16,154 nucleotides of DNA from positions 1-16,154 of the forward strand of contig AUXH01000443.1 of assembly GCA_000482145.1 (NCBI GenBank). The letters are read 5' to 3'. The DNA comes from Strigomonas culicis (lineage: Eukaryota > Euglenozoa > Kinetoplastea > Trypanosomatida > Trypanosomatidae). A program made the translations under genes and the position numbers. This document shows, piece after piece, positions 6,876 through 13,147 of the stretch. A model generated the notes under the pieces. The model was given only the letters and a program-made list of their open reading frames with translations, did not search any database and was not told the DNA's origin. The stretch's first letter is position 1. The number at the start of each line of letters is the position of its first letter.

Positions 6876-8117
6876 TCACGCGCTGTCCCCGCCGGCGGTG
6901 GTGGCTGTGCCCGCCCGCTCCTTCATGCGCCGCAGCTCGTCCGCGCGCGCGGAGGTCTCGCTCGTGATGCGCTGGATGCGCGACCCGCCGCCGAAGCTCG
7001 TCGCCATCATGTCCGCGAACTGGCGGAAGGTGTAGTGGTTGAAGCGCGCCGGCGCCTCCGCCGGACGCGCGGCCGGGGCCTCCGCAAGCGGCTGGCCGGT
7101 CGCCGGGTCGATATCCTCCGGTCGGTAGACCTTCACGCGGCTGTCGCCGACCTCCTCTCGCCGCGCGGCAAGCTGCGCCTTCGCGCGGCGCTCGTTCTCG
7201 TCGTTCAGCATCTTGAGCAGCTCCGCCTGCTCGTGCTTGTCCTGCGCCCTCTTCTCCTCCAGCAGCCGCGCGTGCTGGCTGTCAAGGTACTGCATGTCGT
7301 AGCGGCCCGCCGCCGCGTCCAGCTCGGCCGCGGTCGGCGTGCTCGCGTAGCGCCGGCTGTAGTCCGGCGCCGGCTCCACGTTCTTCGACTGCAAGAAGGT
7401 CATGAGCACGAAATCTTTCGTTTTTGCGCCGATGCTCTCCGCGTCCTTGCGCGTGATGACGTTGCGGAGGTAGGCCACGATGAGGATCGACACACTGGCC
7501 CCGAACACCGCGAAACCGAAGGCCCAGATGAACTGCTGCCGCTGCTCCTGCCGCTGTGCCTGCAGCTCCACGTCCACCGACACGCGCGCGTTCTCGATGA
7601 AGTTGCGGTAGTACTGGCGGTTCTTCTTGAGGAAAACAGTGCTGTCGAGGTACTCCAGCAGCACCTCCGCCGCGATGAGGATCTCGCTCTGCTGCGCGTT
7701 CGTCTTCTCTTTGTACACCTTCACCCAGCGCTCCTCCAGCTTCTCGCGCGTCAGCGTCGCGAGCTCCTCCTCCTTGATGTGCAGGACCTTCGCGGCCTGC
7801 TTCGCGTCCATCCACCGCTCGGACTCCATCACGTCCATGTAGTCCTCCGAGCTCGTGCCCTGCTTGCGGCGCAGCGGCCCGGTGCGGTTCTTCATGGTCG
7901 CGTGTGAGAGCACCGGGTCGAAGCCGCTGCCGTACTGCGGCCCGGTGCCCACGTCCTTCGACGTGTACTGCTTCTTTTCGTACTGGTGCGCCATCTTCAG
8001 CCGCGTCGCGTTGTGCACCATCTCGTAGAGGGACTTGTGGCGGCGCCCGTCGCGCAGGGGCGCGGCCGCGCCCAGCACCGCCGCGGCGGCCGCGCACCGA
8101 GAGAACTGCCGCCGCAT
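6876..8117 (-). CDS. Probable mitochondrial membrane protein with a Pam16-like degenerate J domain
   Basis: The product is 413 aa. The start is ATG 8117-8115; the upstream open frame is translated pyrimidine tract. The N-terminus MRRQFSRCAAAAAVLGAAA looks like a mitochondrial presequence. Residues about 103-158 follow the Pam16/Tim16 J-like pattern: DAKQAAKVLHI, then REKLEERWVKVYKEKT, a short loop, and SEILIAAEVLLEYLD. The HPD triad of true J proteins is absent. One membrane span follows at about 196-217 (FIWAFGFAVFGASVSILIVA). After it come a charged coiled-coil-like helix (280-322) and a C-terminal tail. Canonical Pam16 is a small protein of little more than the J-like part, so this is a different architecture. 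The J-like call is inference from pattern. Otherwise it is a conserved-looking protein of unknown role. Confidence 0.8.
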   Translation of the reverse strand: MRRQFSRCAAAAAVLGAAAPLRDGRRHKSLYEMVHNATRLKMAHQYEKKQYTSKDVGTGPQYGSGFDPVLSHATMKNRTGPLRRKQGTSSEDYMDVMESERWMDAKQAAKVLHIKEEELATLTREKLEERWVKVYKEKTNAQQSEILIAAEVLLEYLDSTVFLKKNRQYYRNFIENARVSVDVELQAQRQEQRQQFIWAFGFAVFGASVSILIVAYLRNVITRKDAESIGAKTKDFVLMTFLQSKNVEPAPDYSRRYASTPTAAELDAAAGRYDMQYLDSQHARLLEEKRAQDKHEQAELLKMLNDENERRAKAQLAARREEVGDSRVKVYRPEDIDPATGQPLAEAPAARPAEAPARFNHYTFRQFADMMATSFGGGSRIQRITSETSARADELRRMKERAGTATTAGGDSA

Positions 8118-8541
8118 GGGGGGACTAAGTGGTGTGGTAAAAAGAAAAAGCGGGACGAAGAAGGGCGTGTGGGGGGAAGGAAGAGGTCCTTTGCTTTCTC
8201 TTTCGTTCTTTTTCTTTGTGGAGAGTCGAAAAGAAGAGGGAGAGAGGAAGCGGAAGTAGAAGTGGAAGTGCAGGAAGTAAACCCCTAAGAAGAAAAACGA
8301 GATGCAACAGAAGGAATTGAAATAATGTGCTTCATACAAAGAACGCTTATGCAAGACTTTACGATGGTATAAAGTAGTATTCTCTTAGTTTACAGGGAAA
8401 AAAAAACAGAAACAAAGCTAGTGTTATGGCCATTTAATCGAAAAATGTATTAAGCAATAAGTTGTTGACGTTGGCTGCCGCACGACGCTTGCATCCCGCG
8501 ATACTCGCTCGCGAAGTGTATGAGTATGGTGTGTGCGCGCG
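8118..8541. other. Intergenic spacer between ELP3 and the Pam16-like gene
   Basis: The part next to the Pam16-like gene (8118-8331) has no minus-strand ATG and carries the splice signals. The rest is 3' untranslated sequence of ELP3, moderately AT-rich, with an A-run at 8398-8406. No small gene or RNA was seen. Confidence 0.6.
8214..8282 (-). promoter_or_regulatory. Predicted trans-splice acceptor of the Pam16-like gene
   Basis: About 60 nt of C/T-rich sequence on the minus strand (8281-8222) end in CCACAAAG, with the AG at 8215-8214. The leader would be 96 nt without an ATG. A second, shorter tract (about 8152-8130) ends in CTTAG with the AG at 8126-8125, only seven nucleotides before the start. 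Confidence 0.5.
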
Positions 8542-10533
8542 CTATCGCTTACCCGACTCCTTCGCCTTCCCAAACCCAAAGAAGCTCTTCACGGAGCCGA
8601 TCAGGCTGAACGCCTCGTTGTCGTTGTCGTTGTCCTCCTCGATCTGCTCTGCGGTGATAGCCGCCGTCGCCTCGACGAGCGACTTCACCATGTAGCTCTC
8701 CTCGAGATGGTAGCCGAGCCGCGCGTAGTAGCGCCGCACGCCGACGCCGGCGATGACCGCCGTCTTGTCGTACCCCGCCGCGCGCGCGAGCCGCTCTGCC
8801 TCCTGCATGAGCCGCGCGCCGACGCCGACGTGCTGCGCGCGCTGCGCCTCGTGCTGGCTGACCGCGAGCAGCTTGCCGTACGTGTGCAGCTCGCGGATGA
8901 GCGCGCTGCCCTGCAGGCAGGGCAGGATGGAGCGGGCCGCGCCGCTGTCGTCGCGCAGCCGCAGACGGAGGTGGCCGTAGAGCTGTGTGCGGGAGCAGTT
9001 CTCGATGGAGAGGTAGTGCTCGGTGCCGCCGCTCGCTCGGAAGGTGTCGCAGAAGAGCTGCGTGTCTTCCCACCGCAGCGGGTTCCCCTTACACTCCCGC
9101 TCGCGGATGTCGTGACAGTGCAGCTGCCGCTCGCGCATCTCCTTCTCGATCACCTGCCGCAGATTGCAGCGCCGCTCGCCGGCCATGATGTACGTCGTGG
9201 GGATGTCGCGGATGATGCGGTTGAGGCGGATGCGGTGGGGACAGTGCGTCATGATGTAGATCAGCAGCTGCACCATGTACTTGCCGCCCTCGAGCTCCGC
9301 GTAGGGCTTGTAGGTGCCCGCCGCGTACCACTCACTGATCTTCGTGTACGGCACCGTCGCGGTGGGGTACACTTTCCACTGGTCGACCTGGAAGCTCTCG
9401 TTCTCGGGGCTGAAGAGGCTCTCAAACATCTCACGGTCCTTCTCGTAGCTGCTGCCGGGGAGGTCCGGCATCCAGTGCGCATCCACCTTGAAGCCCGCGT
9501 CGAGCAGCCGCTCGATCGCCGCGACGGTCTTGATCGTCGGACACTCGCGGTTGATGATGTTCAGAATGTCGTCGTCCAGGTGCTGGATGCCGAGCTGCAC
9601 GCGCGTCACGCCGAGCGTGCGGAAGCGCCGCAGCTCCGAGGCGCTGATGTAGTCCGGGCGGGTCTCGATCGTGATGCCGATGATGCGGCAGCGCGCCGTC
9701 TCGTTCGCCGTGATCTCCTCCGCGAGGCCGCGCATCGGCCGCAGCGGCGCGGAGTCGTAATACGTGTTGGCCGCGTAGAAGGAGGCCGTCATGAACTCCT
9801 CGACGTACGGCTTGGGGTAGAAGGAAAAGGTGCCGCCGAGGATAATGAGCTCAATCTTATCCACCACGTGCCCGTTGTTCTCCAGCGCGCTCGCGCGGTC
9901 GTAGAACTGGCTGATCGGGTCCCAGCCGTTGCGGTACCCGCGCAGCACGCCCGGCTCCTTCAGCAGGTAGGAGCGCGCGATGCCGGGCTGGTTGGGGCAG
10001 TAGTGGCAGTCCTTCGGGCACGAGAACTCGCCGGGGCCCATGAACACCGTCACGACGAGCACGCCGCTGTGCGACTTGCCGCGCTTGCGGATGAGCAGCT
10101 CTTCGATCACCGGCGCGGCGGGCAGCTCGCCCTGCCTCACGAGCTGCCGGTAGGCCGCCGTCAGCTCCGACTTGCGGGCCGTGTCCTTGAAGCCCGGCAG
10201 CCGCGACGCCTTCACGCGCAGGTGCTCCAGCTCCTGCGGCGACGTGACGTGCGCGGCGCGCTTGACAAGCGTGCGCACGGACTGCATCAGCGCCGCCTGC
10301 CGCTCCGGCGGCAGGTCGGAGAAGTCCTCGTGGCCACTCACGAGGTCCTCGATGTCCTTCGCCTCGTCCGGCTCCTCGTAGGCGCCGAGCTGGTCGTGGA
10401 AGGACGACGGCATGCAGCGGCCGGCAAAGCGCGCCTCCTTCGCGCTGCTGTGTAAGTTAGCCGGCGCTGCGCCGTCATCCGTGTTGATGTACAGCGCGCC
10501 GCCGCTGTCGCTCTCCTCCCTCGGTCGCTTCAT
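8542..10533 (-). CDS. ELP3: Elongator complex protein 3-like radical-SAM acetyltransferase
   Basis: ELP3 modifies wobble uridine in tRNA and in some lineages influences chromatin. The protein has 663 aa; yeast Elp3 is nearer 560. The radical-SAM part starts with FSCPKDCHYCPNQPG, with cysteines 172, 176 and 179. GGTF (233-236), TIETRPDY (288-295), VQLGIQHLDDDIL (312-324) and the WKVYPT block (386-391) all fit Elp3. The C-terminal GNAT domain shows RELHTYG (547-553), the acetyl-CoA motif QHVGVG (567-572), then GVGVRRYYARLGY (596-608). The cysteine spacing is CX3CX2C, whereas canonical eukaryotic Elp3 has CX9CX2C, so this may be the divergent second ELP3 copy known in trypanosomes (ELP3b); that choice is inference. 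The tail 630-663 is acidic, then FFGFGKAKESGKR. The start is ATG 10533-10531. Confidence 0.92.
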   Translation of the reverse strand: MKRPREESDSGGALYINTDDGAAPANLHSSAKEARFAGRCMPSSFHDQLGAYEEPDEAKDIEDLVSGHEDFSDLPPERQAALMQSVRTLVKRAAHVTSPQELEHLRVKASRLPGFKDTARKSELTAAYRQLVRQGELPAAPVIEELLIRKRGKSHSGVLVVTVFMGPGEFSCPKDCHYCPNQPGIARSYLLKEPGVLRGYRNGWDPISQFYDRASALENNGHVVDKIELIILGGTFSFYPKPYVEEFMTASFYAANTYYDSAPLRPMRGLAEEITANETARCRIIGITIETRPDYISASELRRFRTLGVTRVQLGIQHLDDDILNIINRECPTIKTVAAIERLLDAGFKVDAHWMPDLPGSSYEKDREMFESLFSPENESFQVDQWKVYPTATVPYTKISEWYAAGTYKPYAELEGGKYMVQLLIYIMTHCPHRIRLNRIIRDIPTTYIMAGERRCNLRQVIEKEMRERQLHCHDIRERECKGNPLRWEDTQLFCDTFRASGGTEHYLSIENCSRTQLYGHLRLRLRDDSGAARSILPCLQGSALIRELHTYGKLLAVSQHEAQRAQHVGVGARLMQEAERLARAAGYDKTAVIAGVGVRRYYARLGYHLEESYMVKSLVEATAAITAEQIEEDNDNDNEAFSLIGSVKSFFGFGKAKESGKR

Positions 10534-10579
10534 GCAGCAACGCGTGAGAGAGCAAGGAGGGGAGAAAAAAAAAAGATGG
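10528..10579 (-). promoter_or_regulatory. Proximal pyrimidine tract of ELP3 whose first AG lies inside codon 2
   Basis: On the minus strand the pyrimidine tract at 10576-10545 includes T10 and reaches almost to the start codon. No AG occurs between it and the ATG at 10533-10531; the first AG is at 10529-10528, within the AAG of codon 2. Splicing there would remove the start, and the next in-frame Met is residue 41. Confidence 0.45.
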
Positions 10580-10914
10580 ATGGGTGTAGTGGCACAGTTT
10601 GCAAAACCAACTAGCAGCGACTTAAGTTTTATTTATTTGTTTATTTATTTATTTTACCTTTCAATAAAAGGGAGGAAGAAGAGAAGGAAAAGTGAAGGGA
10701 AAGGAAAAGTACAGATATATCTCTAGCAACAAGAGGAGGGAGTAAGAGAAGCAAGCATGTATGTCTTTTAGCTTTGATTACTAAAAGAAAAAAAACTGCA
10801 GAAGCGTCTAAAAGATTATATATGATATTGAGCATCGTTAATATTACACTGTTTTTTTGTTTTTTATTTTATTTTTCTTAGCATACAATGTCAAATGTGA
10901 TTAATGCATGCGCC
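10534..10914. other. Intergenic spacer between the 664-aa protein gene and ELP3
   Basis: The minus strand has no ATG from 10534 to 10755, consistent with the ELP3 leader. A TTTA-type tetranucleotide repeat lies at 10627-10656. The remainder up to 10914 is 3' untranslated sequence of the upstream gene. Two separate pyrimidine tracts occur and are listed on their own. Confidence 0.6.
10658..10712 (-). promoter_or_regulatory. Predicted main trans-splice acceptor of ELP3
   Basis: A C/T-rich tract of nearly 50 nt (10710-10666) is followed by ATTGAAAG, with the AG at 10659-10658. The leader of 124 nt contains no ATG, so the first start codon met is that at 10533. Confidence 0.5.
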
Positions 10915-12909
10915 TCACCGCTGCAGGCGCGCGCGGGCCAGATCGACGGCGCCCTCCAGCGTGTTGGGGTCCATGCGCGTGCCCTTCTTTGTCCACAGCG
11001 GCGCCGCGAACTCGTACTGGTCATCCAGCAGCCGCGGCTCGGGGTCGACCAGGTCGCGCGTCTTGCGCTTGCGCACGAGCTTGGTCATGTAGGTCTGCAT
11101 GCGCCCCGGCGGTTCGCCGGCCACGATGCGGCGGAACAGCTCGCGCTCGCCGGCGATGAGCGCCGCCTTGGCGCAGCCCATCCGCACGGGCGCGGAGGCC
11201 GCGGGCAGCAGCTGCTCGATCGTCTGCGCGATGAGCGGGTCGCCGAGCTGGCTGAGGTACTGCACGTGCATCCCGAGCCGCTCCTGCACCGTGTACTCCG
11301 GGTTGGGCAGCTCGCGCGTGCCGGGGTACAGCAGCGGCGGCTCCGGCCGCGTGCTCGCGAGCTCCAGCTCCGCGACGCGGCGCCGCATGCCGCGGACGCC
11401 GAGGAAGTCGGGCAGCGCCTTGGCCCAGCTCATCGCGTAGTAGAGCGAGAGCAGCGCGTCCGGCGGCAGGTCCGGCGCGAACTCCGTGCCGAAGAGATGG
11501 TTGAAGCGACGGCTGAGGAGGCCGCCGGCGCAGAGCCGCTCGTTGTCCGGCCACAGCACACGCACGAACACGGGCACCCGCAGCTTGGGCACGACCTGCG
11601 AGTCCTTCCACAGGAACTGGAACGCCTCCGGGTCCTGCGGCGGCAGCTTCACCTCGGCGGACAGCTGAACCTGCACCAGCAGCAGCGCCTTGGAGTGGAT
11701 GCAGCGGTAGAGGGACGGCGCGACGCCGGGCCCCTCGATGGTCGGCACCATGCGCTCCTCGTGTAGGTTCGTCACGGTGCGCATCGGGCACATCGAGAAG
11801 AGCGTCGGGCAGAGATCGAGGTGCTCCAGCAGCCGCTCCGGGTCGTCGTGCTCGCCGAGGAAGAAGGTCTGCGCGTTGGTGAACTCGCGCACCGGGGCCT
11901 CCGGGTACGGCACGTTGCGGGCGTCGTACGCCATGAAGCGCAGCACGTCGCCCTCGTCCTGCTGCGGCAGCTGCTGCAGCGCCATGACGCGGCGCGCCTC
12001 CTCATAGCGCCGCTCGTACGTCGCGTGGTGCGCCGCCGCGTGGTGGGCCGCCATCGCCGCGTAGGCGCCCAGCACGCGCCGCACGGCGGCCGCGGTCGGC
12101 TGGATGGGCAGCCACAGCGCCGGCGGGAAGTCCGCCGAGAGCTGCAGGTACACGAGCGGCGTCGGACACGCGGGGTCCACCAGCAGCCGCGCCGGCGCCG
12201 TGCCGAGGCTCGTCGGGATCTGGTGCCGCTCCGGGAACGGGTACACGTTGCAGAAGTGGACGTACTCGCGACCGCGGTCGCCCACGCACAGCTTCACGCG
12301 CTCCTCCACCGTGTAGGTCGCGGTCGGCTGGAAGACGTAGGGGCCCACCGCGTAGTCCCGCTCGTCGATGAGGTCGAACGGCAGGAAGGTGAAGAGATCC
12401 ATCGCCGCGGCGTCCGCCGGCGACGCCGCCGCCGGCGCGTCCGCCGCGCGCTCGCCGGCCGCGCTACTGTCCTCGCGGAAGTAGAGGTCGCGGCAGAGCG
12501 CCTCGAACCACCGCGGCGGCGCGTTCGCCGCGCGCTCGGCCGCGCTGGAGGAGGCGAAGGCGCGCCAGAGCTGCCGGGCGGCGTGGGCGGCGCGCACCGG
12601 CCCCGCGGCGGCCGCCTCCTCCGGCGCCGTCACGTTCGCGCGCTGCGGGTCGTAGCGGTCCATGGGCGGCACGACGTCCATCGTGCGGTACGTGCGCGTC
12701 GCGTCCTCGAGGGGGATGGTCTCCGGCGGCTGCAGCAGGTCCATCAGGAAGGGCGACAGCGCGGCCTCGCTCGCCGGCGCGGCCACCAGGCTGCTCGGCG
12801 CGTCGGCGGCGGGCGCCGTCGTGGTGGCGCGGCGCGCGAGGTGCAGCGCCGCGGGGGCGCGCAGGGGGCACGCGCCGCGCCGCGCCAGCAGTCGTCCCAG
12901 GCACGGCAT
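10915..12909 (-). CDS. Unidentified protein with a mitochondrial-type N-terminus (664 aa)
   Basis: The start is ATG 12909-12907; a longer reading would need a TTG start. The first 30 residues (MPCLGRLLARRGACPLRAPA...) are basic, Ala/Leu-rich and free of acids, as in mitochondrial presequences. No catalytic motif or membrane span is evident. Residues about 540-605 look like HEAT-type helical pairs (LGDPLIAQTIEQLL, then CAKAALIAGERELFRRIV). The C-terminal segment is basic (TKLVRKRKTR, about 609-618). The motif YTVxER occurs twice, near residues 199-204 and 539-544. The overall character (targeting sequence, helical repeats, basic patches, no enzyme motif) would suit a mitoribosomal or organellar assembly protein, but this is only a guess. 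Neighbours are REV3 upstream (238 nt away) and ELP3 downstream. Confidence 0.85.
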   Translation of the reverse strand: MPCLGRLLARRGACPLRAPAALHLARRATTTAPAADAPSSLVAAPASEAALSPFLMDLLQPPETIPLEDATRTYRTMDVVPPMDRYDPQRANVTAPEEAAAAGPVRAAHAARQLWRAFASSSAAERAANAPPRWFEALCRDLYFREDSSAAGERAADAPAAASPADAAAMDLFTFLPFDLIDERDYAVGPYVFQPTATYTVEERVKLCVGDRGREYVHFCNVYPFPERHQIPTSLGTAPARLLVDPACPTPLVYLQLSADFPPALWLPIQPTAAAVRRVLGAYAAMAAHHAAAHHATYERRYEEARRVMALQQLPQQDEGDVLRFMAYDARNVPYPEAPVREFTNAQTFFLGEHDDPERLLEHLDLCPTLFSMCPMRTVTNLHEERMVPTIEGPGVAPSLYRCIHSKALLLVQVQLSAEVKLPPQDPEAFQFLWKDSQVVPKLRVPVFVRVLWPDNERLCAGGLLSRRFNHLFGTEFAPDLPPDALLSLYYAMSWAKALPDFLGVRGMRRRVAELELASTRPEPPLLYPGTRELPNPEYTVQERLGMHVQYLSQLGDPLIAQTIEQLLPAASAPVRMGCAKAALIAGERELFRRIVAGEPPGRMQTYMTKLVRKRKTRDLVDPEPRLLDDQYEFAAPLWTKKGTRMDPNTLEGAVDLARARLQR

Positions 12910-13147
12910 GCGGCGGACGAGCGTGCGGATAGGATAGATGTACAAACAAATATGTATACTTTAGGGCAGGAGAGGAGAGGTGGGCGGCGGGTGTACGGTT
13001 CGATTGCACAGACATGGAGCAGGCCGTGGAGCAAGCATGCGGAGCGAATATATGTATGTGTGTAATGTAGAGATGGATTTGGCAAAGGGGTATAATAGTA
13101 CAGAGCGGTGATCTCCAGAAAGAAAACGACAGAAAGAAAAAAAACGG
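12910..13147. other. Short intergenic spacer between REV3 and the 664-aa protein gene
   Basis: Only 238 nt. A pyrimidine tract on the minus strand starts within a few bases of the REV3 stop codon (about 13146-13115; first AG 13114-13113). A second tract lies nearer the downstream gene. The first would give a leader with upstream ATGs at 13038-13036 and 13015-13013; the second would not. A GGTTCGA at 12997-13003 resembles a tRNA B box but has no matching stems. Confidence 0.6.
12959..12985 (-). promoter_or_regulatory. Predicted trans-splice acceptor of the 664-aa protein gene
   Basis: On the minus strand CACCTCTCCTCTCCTGCC is followed by CTAAAG, with the AG at 12960-12959. The 49-nt leader has no ATG and leads straight to the start at 12909. 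Choosing this site leaves room for a REV3 3' untranslated region. Confidence 0.5.

Noticed and set aside
8533..10455. 640-codon plus-strand ORF opposite ELP3, and similar long plus-strand ORFs opposite the other genes
   Set aside because: They mirror highly GC-rich coding sequence, are Arg/Ala/Leu-rich without motifs, and the minus-strand frames carry clear family signatures.
12995..13010. GGTTCGATTGC resembling a tRNA B box
   Set aside because: The flanking bases do not form a T stem, and no A box or acceptor stem lies at the right distance.
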